From positions 17,271 through 81,270 of the forward strand of contig JACZJV010000009.1 in the NCBI GenBank assembly GCA_014860355.1: 64,000 nucleotides of DNA. Direction: 5' to 3'. Below, one piece after another: positions 26,881 through 34,883 of this stretch (position 1 is its first letter; every line of letters starts with the position of its first letter). Origin of the DNA: Burkholderiales bacterium. Its GTDB lineage: Bacteria > Pseudomonadota > Gammaproteobacteria > Burkholderiales > SG8-39. The notes under the pieces were generated by a model. The model did no database searches. It saw nothing but the letters and a program-made list of their open reading frames with translations, and was not told where the DNA came from. Both the position numbers and the translations under genes were made by a program.

Positions 26881-26986
26881 CGGTCATTACCCCAACTTGG
26901 GAGGTTGCACACTACGACCGTTCGGATAGCGGCGATAGGCATGATGCAGCGCTATCCAGGGAGAGTAAGGATCCAGTTCTTGCGGT

Positions 26987-27361
26987 TCAAGACAGCAGTT
27001 TCTTGAGGTTTTCCCAGTTCCATGCGTACAGTCGCCCAGCGTCCGGCACGGGTGTGTAATTGCCATCCTTGTAGCCAATGACCTGCACGATCTTTACCCC
27101 AGCATTGCGTGCCATTGCTATTTCCTTCAAGACGCCAGACGCTTTGTGGGTCTTCACGCCTACCATTACCAAGACAATTTCAGAACGGGCGATTGCCGCC
27201 GCCGCTTTCTTCTCCCAGTCCTTCTCGGGTGCGGCTTCCTTCAACGAGTGGTCGATAACCTCAAAGGGCGAATCCTCGTGCTTCGATTGCCCGATGACGA
27301 AGTCCTTAAGCACGCGATCGTTGTCAAAGTCAAAGCTGACGAACACACGTTTTTTTGCCAT
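26987..27361 (-). CDS. Short TIR-like (ThsB-type) protein
   Basis: The 124-residue protein is a minimal TIR-like domain of the ThsB/DUF1863 kind. It starts KKRVFVSFDFDNDRVLKDFV, continues with WEKKAAAAIARSEIVLVMVGVKTH and ASGVLKEIAMARNAG, and has a putative catalytic Glu in KEIAMA. It lies 106 bases upstream of the SLOG-like/patatin gene on the same strand. Two ThsB-type proteins of different length in one locus recall Thoeris loci, where several sensors serve one effector. There is no transmembrane segment or extra domain. Confidence 0.78.
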   Translation of the reverse strand: MAKKRVFVSFDFDNDRVLKDFVIGQSKHEDSPFEVIDHSLKEAAPEKDWEKKAAAAIARSEIVLVMVGVKTHKASGVLKEIAMARNAGVKIVQVIGYKDGNYTPVPDAGRLYAWNWENLKKLLS

Positions 27362-27640
27362 TGATTTCTCCCTGAAAAAATGACCTCACAACAGTTTCCA
27401 CAATGCCGCCGAGATTTGCACCGCCTGCGCCGGGCACGACGGCATGTCCAACAGCATCCCCGATACCAGCCGCTATAATTTCGCCTGAAGAAACCTGTCC
27501 GCGATGAACTGCGCAGTAGTCACCTTTAGTGACATTGTTAAGGCAACGTCGACCGGTCTTAGTAACCGCCTAATATCTACGCATGGTCGATGGCTAAGGA
27601 AGGCTGGCAAACGGTGCGGGCTGGCCGTAAACGCCATCGT

Positions 27641-28171
27641 TCATACCCTAGCGGTAGAAATATCGCGCAAGAACCGGCCACCTTGTACACTAGCGGCCTC
27701 GAAGAGGGCCAGACCTCGTCCACCGTCTGTCTCGCTAATCTGCCGATACAACTTTAGATATTCACTGCCATATGTGCCGCTACTGTCGCTGGTGGCAATG
27801 ATGATTATTGAGTCGGCTCCCTTTTTGCCGTCGGCATAGCCTACTTCCCAAGGGCACCAGCGTGAGCCTTCCGAATTCGGTGTCGCGAGATATAGAAGCC
27901 AATCACAGGCCAAGATGCTTTTCTGCAACCATTCGGCCGTTTCTCGCGTCGGCCGCTCGTCCAGCGTGTTGTGCTCCCAATCGATGAAAAGCTCCCAGCC
28001 TTGCTCTGCCAATAGTGTCTGCAATCCTTTGGCGCGGGTACGGTCCAGGTGGCTGTGACTTAGGAACGCCGATCTTTGCGATTTTGCCAATGCTTCGTTA
28101 AGCGATTTGGCGAGACCTGTGCGTGAGGGCCGTTGTGCCGCGCGGTCAAGAGTGTCTAGCAAGATTGACAT
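27641..28171 (-). CDS. TIR-domain protein (TIR_2 type)
   Basis: The 176-residue protein has an N-terminal helix of about 30 residues and then a TIR domain. Landmarks are SAFLSHSHLDRTRAKGLQTLL, WELFIDWEHNTLDERP, WLQKSILACDWLLYLATPNSEGS and WCPWEVGYADGKKG, with Glu in WEVGYAD as the likely NADase residue. It belongs to a different TIR group from the two ThsB-type proteins in the cluster. It is the first gene of the minus-strand series, 279 bases before the next, so it may have its own terminator or promoter region. It is probably a third sensor or signal maker. Confidence 0.8.
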   Translation of the reverse strand: MSILLDTLDRAAQRPSRTGLAKSLNEALAKSQRSAFLSHSHLDRTRAKGLQTLLAEQGWELFIDWEHNTLDERPTRETAEWLQKSILACDWLLYLATPNSEGSRWCPWEVGYADGKKGADSIIIIATSDSSGTYGSEYLKLYRQISETDGGRGLALFEAASVQGGRFLRDISTARV

Positions 28172-28643
28172 GCTATTAGGGAGAGCGTGCCTAGTGAGAC
28201 GTTTTCACTGCCTAGCTGTTGGCTCACTGGCCAGCGTGACCGCCTTTAACGGTACAGCGTCCACGGTGCGCTGTACTGAGGCAGTATACCCATATGCATG
28301 TAAGGGTCAATATGATTTGCCGTATAGCGCACGTTTCGACTAGGAACCTTCTTATGCGCGGGCTGCTACGACCGTACGATTTGAGCAATTCTTAGAACCG
28401 ATTCGGTCGGTTTCCAGTTACCGAAATCGAGTGCATCGTTTCGACGGCCTGCACCTCCGGAATGACCGCTCGACGGCCCAATGCTGACTCATTGCGCCTA
28501 GAATCCGGGCGTCCGCTTCGGCCGATAAGTGTGCATTCGAGCAATGCCGCGCAGCCCCAGAGTCTGGTCATATATAGAGCCCCATTTAACACCGATGAGC
28601 GGTCTTCCATGACGATCTAGTCGATTCTGGCTAAACTGTCTGC
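28172..28643. other. Divergent 472-base intergenic region
   Basis: No gene is supported here. It separates the minus-strand TIR cluster from the plus-strand SRAP gene and must hold both promoters. The stretch 28270-28340 is AT-richer than its surroundings. No insertion-sequence end was seen. Confidence 0.45.
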
Positions 28644-29336
28644 ATGTGCGGCCGCTACGTTTCCCCGGAACAAGCTGCAATTGAGCGCCAATGGCACATT
28701 GGTCGCCACAACCAGCCGAACTTGTCTGAGCCATTCGCTGCGCGCTACAACGTCGCGCCACAACAGGGCAATCCGAAAAATTTCATCCCGGTGGTGCGGC
28801 AGTCGGACTCCGACGAGCTTGAACTCGTCCAGTTGCAGTGGTGGCTCCTGCCGTTCTGGTCCAAGGAGCCGAGGATCAAGTACAGCACCTTCAACGCCCG
28901 GATCGAGACCGTGGCCAAGGCGGCGAGCTTCCGGGATCCGCTGAAGCGCCGGCGCTGCGTCATTCCGGCCCTGGGCTGGTACGAGTGGCAGGAGTTGCCG
29001 TCAGGCAAGCTGCCCTGGTACTTGCACAGCGCCAAAGGCGAACTCCTGGCGTTTGCCGGAGTGTGGGACCGGTGGCAGGGCACGGACGGGGCGATCGAGT
29101 CCTGCTCGATCATAGTGGGTCCTGCCAATAGCGCATTCGGAAAGATTCATGATCGCATGCCATTCGTGATTCCGCCGGACAGGGCAGGGCCGTGGCTTGA
29201 TCGCGACCAGACCGATGCCGATAAGGCAATGGAACTACTACTGCCGAATCCTGACGACGCAATTGCCTTTCACCGCGTGAGCACCCGTGTCAGCAACGCA
29301 CGCAACCAGGGCGCGGATTTGATCGACGCCGTCTAG
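28644..29336 (+). CDS. SRAP-domain (YedK/HMCES-like) abasic-site protein
   Basis: The 230-residue protein is a complete SRAP domain. Cys2 in MCGRYV forms a covalent link to abasic sites in single-stranded DNA. The other active-site residues are visible in FAARYNVAPQQ (Asn), GWYEW (Glu) and FGKIHDRMPFVI (His). It protects abasic sites in single-stranded DNA from breakage, useful during transfer of single-stranded DNA. SRAP genes are common on mobile elements. ATG 28644 is required because Cys must be residue 2 after Met removal. Confidence 0.93.
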   Translation: MCGRYVSPEQAAIERQWHIGRHNQPNLSEPFAARYNVAPQQGNPKNFIPVVRQSDSDELELVQLQWWLLPFWSKEPRIKYSTFNARIETVAKAASFRDPLKRRRCVIPALGWYEWQELPSGKLPWYLHSAKGELLAFAGVWDRWQGTDGAIESCSIIVGPANSAFGKIHDRMPFVIPPDRAGPWLDRDQTDADKAMELLLPNPDDAIAFHRVSTRVSNARNQGADLIDAV

Positions 29337-29399
29337 GCTTGTATCGGAGGCGGCAAATTCTCTGGCGCTGGCGAGCATGGATTCGAGCAGGTCTAGGCA

Positions 29400-30365
29400 A
29401 TGAAACGAACGCTGCAGCTTGCCGGAATCATACTGATCCTCCTCTTCGGGTTGATCTACGTTCAATACCGATCCGATTTCTCGGCAGCCCGCGAGGAATT
29501 GGCAGCGGGCAGCCAGATCGCCAATACAGTGTGCGGACCGCTCGAGTACGCTGTTGCCGGTTCGGGTCCCGCAGTTCTGGTCATACACGGCGCCGGCGGC
29601 GGCTACTCGCAGGTCGCGGCGATCACCGAGTCGCTCGCGGCTTCGGGTTTCAAGGCGATCGCGATGTCGCGCTTCGGCTACCTCCGCACGCCCCTGCCGA
29701 CAGACGCGTCCCCGGCCGCGCAGGCTGACGCCCACGCCTGCCTTCTGGATATCCTGGGTATATCAAAGGCTTCCGCCATAGGACTGTCGGCCGGTGCGCC
29801 CTCGGCCATCCAGTATTGCCTGCGCCATCCGGGGCGCTGTTCGGCCTTGGTCCTGCTCGTGCCGGCCATCTCCGTACCAGGACGCGGCGTTAGCGAGACG
29901 ACTCCACCGTCGCCGTTCTGGCAGTTCGTATTCGACTACGTGCTCAGGTCGGACTTCGTGATCTGGGGCGTGACGCGGTTCTGGCCGGAGATGCTGGTTG
30001 AAACTGTGCTGGCCACTCCCTTGGAACAGTTTCGTCGCGCGAGCCCGGCGGAGCGAGCGCGCGGTCTCAGCGTGATCCGGGATATTTTTCCGGTGAGCCT
30101 CAAGACGAACGGTTTGAAAAACGACGCGCTCGTTACGACGGTTTCGATCGCCCGCGGCCTAGCTCGGATAACGGCCCCGACGCTGGCGATCAGCGCGAAG
30201 GACGACCTGTACCGTACGGATGGCGGCGCCAAATATGTTGCAGAGCAGATTCCGGGCGCGCGCCTAGTCTTGTATTCCACGGGCGGACACGCTTGGCTGG
30301 GACATGATGCCGAGGTCCGTGACGAGCTGGTGCGCTTCCTTCGAGGATCGACTGCGCCTCGATAA
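29400..30365 (+). CDS. Membrane-anchored alpha/beta hydrolase
   Basis: The 321-residue protein begins with one membrane or signal-anchor segment (residues 7-21) followed by an alpha/beta-hydrolase domain. That domain has the oxyanion loop VIHGAGGGYSQ, the nucleophile elbow GLSAGAPSA, the acid in ISAKDDLY and the histidine in STGGHAWLG. The triad is complete. It lies 63 bases after the SRAP gene. The substrate is not predictable; esterase or carbon-carbon hydrolase activity is possible. Confidence 0.85.
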   Translation: MKRTLQLAGIILILLFGLIYVQYRSDFSAAREELAAGSQIANTVCGPLEYAVAGSGPAVLVIHGAGGGYSQVAAITESLAASGFKAIAMSRFGYLRTPLPTDASPAAQADAHACLLDILGISKASAIGLSAGAPSAIQYCLRHPGRCSALVLLVPAISVPGRGVSETTPPSPFWQFVFDYVLRSDFVIWGVTRFWPEMLVETVLATPLEQFRRASPAERARGLSVIRDIFPVSLKTNGLKNDALVTTVSIARGLARITAPTLAISAKDDLYRTDGGAKYVAEQIPGARLVLYSTGGHAWLGHDAEVRDELVRFLRGSTAPR

Positions 30366-30385
30366 CGACGGGCAGCTTTCGGACC

Positions 30386-30410
30386 CGCGTTAGCGGTGCT
30401 GACAGCCGCG
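30386..30410. repeat. Copy 3 of the palindromic motif (extended 25-bp form)
   Basis: The core GTTAGCGGTGCTGAC is at 30389-30403. With flanks, it matches the reverse complement of 32354-32378 in 21 of 25 positions. It lies just beyond the stop of the integrase gene, so the two extended copies bracket the integrase segment as an inverted pair. Confidence 0.5.
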
Positions 30411-30444
30411 GCAGCCACGTCCGCAGGGCTACCTACCGATCATC

Positions 30445-31311
30445 TCAGCGGCCTACGTAGACTCCGACTATTTGACTGCGAAAATGCCCGAGTTCCAGGC
30501 TGATCGTGAGCCGCGCCTCCTGGTCGATCGCCCTCTGCGCCGGTGTCAAATCCTTAGAGCGCGGCCCGCCGGCGGCCGGCGCCGCCCAGCCGGTGAGTTC
30601 CCGGTAGCGCGTCTGCGCGTACTGGTGGCGGTGTCCGTGCATGCGGTGGATGCCGGCTTTTTCACACTGGTATTCGAAGCGCCGGAGCTGCTCCACGTAG
30701 CGCTTGTCGGCCGGAATGAGGCTGCCCCTGCCGGCCAGGCGCTTCGCCTCGTCGAGCACCCGGCGCTGCGCCTCGTTGCGGATCGGAATATCCCGCGCGC
30801 GGCCACCCTTGGTCCAGGTGTCTTTCAACACAAGCCTGTCCCCGCGATCCGCCCAACCGGGCCGGATCTTGATCGATTCTGCGCGCCGCAGTCCGAACGC
30901 CGCCTGTAGCTGCAGCGCCATCCGCGTGTACGGGTCGCTGAGCCTCGACAGGTCGCCGCTGGTCAGTTCGCGCGCCTTGCTGACGTTGCTGACGTATTGG
31001 CGCTTGCCGATACCGTAATGCACGTTGTCGCAGGCGACGACTTTTTGCTTGTCGATCTTCTCCGCCCACCATCGAAGCTCCGCCATGCGATTCTTGATCG
31101 TACCGGCAACCAGACCCTCCGCCTGCCAGCGCCCGACCAATCGCTCGACGTGCTTTGACTTCAGGCTGGCTGCTACCATGTGCCGATAGCCCAGCTCGTG
31201 GAGCTGGTTGGCGATCAGGGCGAGCACGCGTTCGCGGTCGCGCTGCGTGGCAAAGCTGCCGTCGCGATTACGATGGCAGAGCTGTTTCAGCTCGAAGTTC
31301 AGATTCCGCAT
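30445..31311 (-). CDS. Tyrosine-recombinase-like integrase
   Basis: The 288-residue protein has the island integrase layout: an N-terminal SAM-like core-binding part to about residue 110 (MRNLNFELKQL, SKHVERLVGRW, NRMAELRWWAEKI) and a catalytic part. The latter has GLRRAESIKI (first Arg), HGHRHQYAQTRY (His box) and LELGHFRSQIVGVYVGR with the probable nucleophile Tyr. Such integrase-domain proteins are widespread on ICEs, but are usually not the main element integrase beside attL. It is bracketed by two inverted copies of a 25-bp motif. The upstream side on the minus strand is a 55-base purine-rich leader with several AGGAGG-like segments. Confidence 0.8.
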   Translation of the reverse strand: MRNLNFELKQLCHRNRDGSFATQRDRERVLALIANQLHELGYRHMVAASLKSKHVERLVGRWQAEGLVAGTIKNRMAELRWWAEKIDKQKVVACDNVHYGIGKRQYVSNVSKARELTSGDLSRLSDPYTRMALQLQAAFGLRRAESIKIRPGWADRGDRLVLKDTWTKGGRARDIPIRNEAQRRVLDEAKRLAGRGSLIPADKRYVEQLRRFEYQCEKAGIHRMHGHRHQYAQTRYRELTGWAAPAAGGPRSKDLTPAQRAIDQEARLTISLELGHFRSQIVGVYVGR

Positions 31312-31652
31312 TTCTTCCTCTCCAGGTTTTGGCCGTTTCTTCCTTTCCTCCTTTTTCCCTTTCGTTGCCCTTTCGGTTCTGCCCTTTACGTTGCTGCTGG
31401 TGTGTGAAGCCGGTCAGCTCAGTGTTTCTGTCCGTCCCGTACGCTCGGCGTATCGGGATCTACTAGGGACTCGGGACACCACTCCCGTTTCGTGCCGTTT
31501 GCTTTGCTTCTTGCCGCCGCGGCACGCGGCATTGGCGTCGATGGCGCTTCCTGTGGGAAGCCGATTCATCGAGGAGCCGTTGACCCAGGGCTCGAAGGGG
31601 CGCTTCTCCAGCGCGGCATTGCACAGAGCCCGCGGGGAGCGGGCATGAGGGC

Positions 31653-31671
31653 GGACCGCATTGCGCGGTCC
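31653..31671. repeat. 7-bp perfect hairpin
   Basis: GGACCGC (31653-31659) pairs with GCGGTCC (31665-31671) around a 5-base loop. It is the first of three closely spaced hairpins. Confidence 0.5.
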
Positions 31672-31679
31672 AAGAAGAC

Positions 31680-31699
31680 GACGGGTCAGGGACCCCGTC
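31680..31699. repeat. 6-bp perfect hairpin
   Basis: GACGGG (31680-31685) pairs with CCCGTC (31694-31699) around an 8-base loop, nine bases after the previous hairpin. Confidence 0.45.
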
Positions 31700-31758
31700 A
31701 CGTGGGCTTGTAACTTGCGCCAGCCACCGATAAGTCCTTGATGGCTGGGGCATCGTGC

Positions 31759-31797
31759 GCATCGTCACTACCGGCTGGCGCCGGGTAGTAACGATGC
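31759..31797. repeat. 14-bp inverted repeat with one mismatch
   Basis: GCATCGTCACTACC (31759-31772) pairs with GGTAGTAACGATGC (31784-31797), 13 of 14 positions, around an 11-base GC-rich loop. Long imperfect inverted repeats like this are typical of oriT regions and recombination sites. No nick-site consensus was recognised. Confidence 0.5.
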
Positions 31798-32353
31798 GAT
31801 TGGCGCAGAGGTACTGCCGCAGTTACGCGGCAATTTATTGGTGCAGCGATCGAAGCGGCTCGTGCCGCCGCGATCCGCCGGAGTCAGGCTGCCCCGTGTA
31901 CGTCACACGCAGACGCGCCTGGCGCAGACCATCGCAGGTTGAAACAGGTGTTGCCGCTGGGGCAGTGGAGCAGGGCCCATCCGCACGCGAATGCGCTGAG
32001 CCCTGATCGGGACCGTGCTGCCTATCGGCGGAGCCGCGCCATGACTGCGGCCCGCGATGGTTTGCTGGACGCTGTTCGGACCTGGATGTCCGAACCTTGA
32101 CTGCAGGCTTAACTTGTATCTCCTAGCCTTGCGGCTGCCGGTTTTCAGGAGATGAGACCGGCTTTGGCGCTCGACGTCGCGAGCAAGGGCGATGCGATTA
32201 CGGGCATCAACCGGGCTGACGCAGCCAGCGTAAATCGACGTTCATTATCCTGCGATCCTGCAATGGATGCCAAAACCAACTTGCGCTGCGCATCGATTGC
32301 GGATCCAACGATTGGACCATCAAACCAAGGCGCAAGTTCCGCAGTCACGGGGA

Positions 32354-32378
32354 CGCGGCTGTTTGCAGTGCTAACGCG
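32354..32378. repeat. Copy 4 of the palindromic motif (extended 25-bp form)
   Basis: The core GTTTGCAGTGCTAAC is at 32361-32375, in inverted orientation to the copy at 30386-30410. The conserved half TGCTAAC is intact, and the flanks CGCGGCT and GCG are shared. Confidence 0.5.
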
Positions 32379-32482
32379 CTTGTTAGGGAGGAGTTGACGC
32401 GGGCGGCTTACCCACCGCCGCGCGTTCCGTGCGTGAGAGGCGCCTCCACGCGCGAGCGTGGATAAGGCCCACTCTGGCCACG

Positions 32483-32719
32483 TCAGGTTTTCGGTGTGCG
32501 CGCCGCAAGATCGATCGCCGGCTCAAGCGCAGAGCGGATTCGGTTGACCACATCGGCAAGCGGAATCATCGCGAGATCATTCTTTCTCACGAACGCTGCC
32601 CATAGGGCTTGTCTCGACGGATCGGCTGCAAATCCACCGGATAGGCCCATCGGCAATGCCGTGGGCACGGACATGCCGCGCCGCGTGAGGGTCGCGGAGA
32701 TTGCCTGGGCGCGGGTATT
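32483..32719 (-). pseudogene. C-terminal remnant of a second AbiEii-type nucleotidyltransferase
   Basis: This 78-codon frame reads LTRRGMSVPTALPMGLSGGF, then PSRQALWAAFVRKNDLA and IPLADVVNRIRSALEP. It resembles the last third of another group of AbiEii/AbiGii-toxin nucleotidyltransferases, whose ends read like WxxFLRKN...LxEVVxxLRxFLxP. The catalytic N-terminal two thirds are absent. Upstream on the same strand lies the 3' end of the intact abiEii, so this is probably a decayed neighbour. Confidence 0.5.
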
Positions 32720-32759
32720 CATTTTATTAGCTGCCAGCGCTACGGCCGCAGACCGATGC

Positions 32760-33728
32760 TCAGCGTCCCTGCTGTTGTCGAACGTTGAGAGATTTCCATT
32801 CCAACAGTGGATGCCGCTGAATTTTCGCGGCCCAGGCTGCATCCGCTGTCAGGAGCGACGGAACGATCTCGCCGTGGTCCAGCAGCCGATCCAGAAACGC
32901 GCGCTCTGCGTCGGACATGGGTAGTACGGCGCCGAGAGCGCTGCGGCACTCATCGACCAAACGCCGCGCCCAGGTGTCGGCTTGCCCGATTCCGCGTGCG
33001 TAGTCATTGCGAAACGTGGGTAGCAACTGGTTCTTCAGTTCGTTGGGATCGAAATTGACATCGTCCACCGAGACCGTGCGCCAGTCCCTGCGGTTCATCG
33101 CGCCGTAGAGCACGAAAGCGGCACGCAGGCGATCGCGATCCAGATTGTGTCGGGTGAGCAGCTGATGCGCGTCGAACAGGTCGCGGCTTGCCCGGCGTGC
33201 CAGCAACGCTGCGAGTTTGCCGGCCGCAAGCTCATGCAAATCCAGCACCGGAATTTCGCGGGCCTGGTAGGAACCCAGCATTCTGGAGTCCTGCTTGGCG
33301 ATGTCCCAGAGCGGAATCCGGAACATGAAATTCAGATCGAGTTCCAGATTACCGCCTTGCCCGAGCGCGCTTTCGTAGCGCAGGCGCCATTTGCCGCCGG
33401 CGTGATCATCGGGTAGCCGCTGCAGCGCGTAGCCTTCACGGGCGCAGACCGCCTGAATGGCCTGCTCCACTTTGGGCCGTTCGGCGAGCATGGTCTCCCG
33501 GTCGATCGCGCCGATATAGTTGAGGTCGATGTCGACTGACAAGCGAGGCATGTCGAACACGAACAGGTTCAACGCCGTTCCGCCCTTGAGCGCCAGGCGT
33601 CCTTTGAGAAAGGGGTGGCTGCGGAGGCCTTCCAGAAGCGTGAGAAGTTGAATGACCTTTTCCAGCACCTCGGGGCGAAATCCGGTGGTCTCTGCCTCGA
33701 AGCGCAGTCTTTCTTGTGAGATCTTCAT
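32760..33728 (-). CDS. abiEii: AbiEii-family nucleotidyltransferase toxin
   Basis: The 322-residue protein has the AbiEii nucleotidyltransferase core, with GRLALKGGTALNLFVFDMPRLSVDIDLNY giving the GG(S/T) and DxD metal-binding motifs. It also has EIPVLDLHELAAGKLAALLARRASRDLFDA, typical of the family. AbiEii is the toxin of the type IV AbiE abortive-infection system and transfers nucleotides to essential RNAs or proteins. It overlaps the antitoxin gene upstream by four bases (ATGA), so the pair is translationally coupled. Length is normal. Confidence 0.92.
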   Translation of the reverse strand: MKISQERLRFEAETTGFRPEVLEKVIQLLTLLEGLRSHPFLKGRLALKGGTALNLFVFDMPRLSVDIDLNYIGAIDRETMLAERPKVEQAIQAVCAREGYALQRLPDDHAGGKWRLRYESALGQGGNLELDLNFMFRIPLWDIAKQDSRMLGSYQAREIPVLDLHELAAGKLAALLARRASRDLFDAHQLLTRHNLDRDRLRAAFVLYGAMNRRDWRTVSVDDVNFDPNELKNQLLPTFRNDYARGIGQADTWARRLVDECRSALGAVLPMSDAERAFLDRLLDHGEIVPSLLTADAAWAAKIQRHPLLEWKSLNVRQQQGR

Positions 33729-34528
33729 GCGACGTCAGCCCAGGATCGATCCAGGACCTCGGCGGGCACGATCAGGTTCCAGTTGGAGACGAGGCGGCCT
33801 CCGCGATGCCCGCGCTCAAGATAGTGCGGCTCGCGCGGCCGGCGCGCGCGCAGTCGACCGAGATGATGCTCGTCGACCATCAGCCGCTCTTTGTGCTGCT
33901 CGAGAAAGAAGCCGACCTTCGCGGCCGTGGTCGAGTTATCGAGCAGCAGGGCGTACTCGACGACAACGTCCAAGTCGAAAAACTCGATCGATTCCAGCGA
34001 TCGCCATATTTCTTCCCAGCCGCCGGCCAGATCGGGTCGGTCAAATACATCGACCAGCGCGCGTTCCAGCGTTGTCACCCGCACAGTCAGGCCGGCCCGG
34101 TCCATCTCTTTTACACCGAACAGCGGTTTGTCCTTGACGGCGAGTTTCTTGGGAAACCGCACCGGCCGAAACCGATAGGATCGGAAGCTCAGCGGACGGG
34201 CAGCGCGGCTGGTCAGGTACTGCAACTCCTCGAAGATCGAGTGAGCTTTGCCATGGAATTCCAACGCGGTGTGATAAGCAAGTACCGCGTCATCGGTCAT
34301 CTTTGCGGCCAGCAAGTAGGCGTCCACGGGGCAGGTGGCGGGGTCGGCGCCAGGCGGGACCACGCAGTAGAGTCCGCGCCGAACGCGCAGGATACGGCCG
34401 CGCTGCTGGTGGTAGGCCAGGAGCGCTTCACGGGTCTTTGGGCTGCGCACTTTGTCCGTCCGGAGGAAAGCGACGAGTTCCTCGTGCGTGAAGACAGGGT
34501 GCGTGGCGAAGAATCCTTGCAGCGTCAT
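33725..34528 (-). CDS. abiEi: AbiEi antitoxin and transcriptional autorepressor
   Basis: The 267-residue protein has the AbiEi layout. An N-terminal winged-helix domain (VFTHEELVAFLRTDKVRSPKTREALLAYHQQRGRILRVRRGLYCVVP) is followed by the C-terminal antitoxin part with DAYLLAAKMTDDAVLAYHTALEFHGKAHS and VTTLERALVDVFDRPDLAGG. AbiEi represses its own operon by binding inverted repeats in the promoter. Exactly such a pair of 9-bp arms brackets the promoter upstream (34535-34599). It is the first gene of the minus-strand toxin-antitoxin operon. Confidence 0.92.
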   Translation of the reverse strand: MTLQGFFATHPVFTHEELVAFLRTDKVRSPKTREALLAYHQQRGRILRVRRGLYCVVPPGADPATCPVDAYLLAAKMTDDAVLAYHTALEFHGKAHSIFEELQYLTSRAARPLSFRSYRFRPVRFPKKLAVKDKPLFGVKEMDRAGLTVRVTTLERALVDVFDRPDLAGGWEEIWRSLESIEFFDLDVVVEYALLLDNSTTAAKVGFFLEQHKERLMVDEHHLGRLRARRPREPHYLERGHRGGRLVSNWNLIVPAEVLDRSWADVA

Positions 34529-34534
34529 GCGAAT

Positions 34535-34599
34535 CTACTTGACAAGAAATATCTATACCAATGGTAATACTAGGTGTGTTGATATATATAGTCAAGTAG
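34535..34599 (-). promoter_or_regulatory. abiE promoter bracketed by an inverted repeat
   Basis: On the minus strand TTGACT (34590-34595) and TAGTAT (34567-34572) form a sigma-70-type promoter with a 17-base spacer. The arms CTACTTGAC (34535-34543) and GTCAAGTAG (34591-34599) form a perfect inverted repeat 47 bases apart. One overlaps the -35 box and the other lies just upstream of the abiEi start. This fits the known negative autoregulation by AbiEi. Confidence 0.7.
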
Positions 34600-34652
34600 C
34601 GCGGACGCGATAGTTGATAAAAACAGTCATTACACCTAACAATACGCTTGGT

Positions 34653-34883
34653 TCATGCGTGCATAGTCAAATCAATGCTCTGACAAGGGAAGTGGAGAAT
34701 TGCCGCGCGCGCATCCATCAATCGCCGCCAGACCGGAGGAATCATTGCAGGGAAGAACAGCGTCAGATATCCGCCGGGCAATAGCGGCATCGATTCGATA
34801 AATTCCAGGTCATAGTTGGGCACGCCTGCGTCCAGGTGGTGATGAACGTGACGGGTGATGTTCAGCGTGAACGCGTTGGTCAT
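34653..34883 (-). pseudogene. C-terminal remnant of an AlkB-type alkane monooxygenase
   Basis: The 76-codon frame reads NITRHVHHHLDAGVPNYDLE, LLPGGYLTLFFPAMIPPVWR and RLMDARA. This matches the end of AlkB membrane di-iron hydroxylases, where the third histidine box (QRHSDHHA-like) is followed by LPxGYxxMxxxAxxPPLWxxxMD. The rest of the gene, including the membrane segments and first two histidine boxes, is absent. The region around it is AT-rich and lacks other genes. Confidence 0.6.

Larger units (their letters stand above)
31312..32353. other. About 1-kb gene-free stretch rich in inverted repeats
   Basis: No convincing gene was found. It holds three clear inverted repeats within 145 bases, described separately at 31653, 31680 and 31759, and a purine-rich leader (on the minus strand) for the integrase at 31312-31366. 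The structure density suggests a nucleic-acid function such as an origin of transfer, a recombination site or a structured RNA. Confidence 0.5.

Noticed and set aside
24591..28171. CBASS reading of the TIR/patatin cluster
   Set aside because: The patatin resembles CapV, but no CD-NTase cyclase and no Cap2/Cap3 genes are present. TIR enzymes are the only signal makers nearby.
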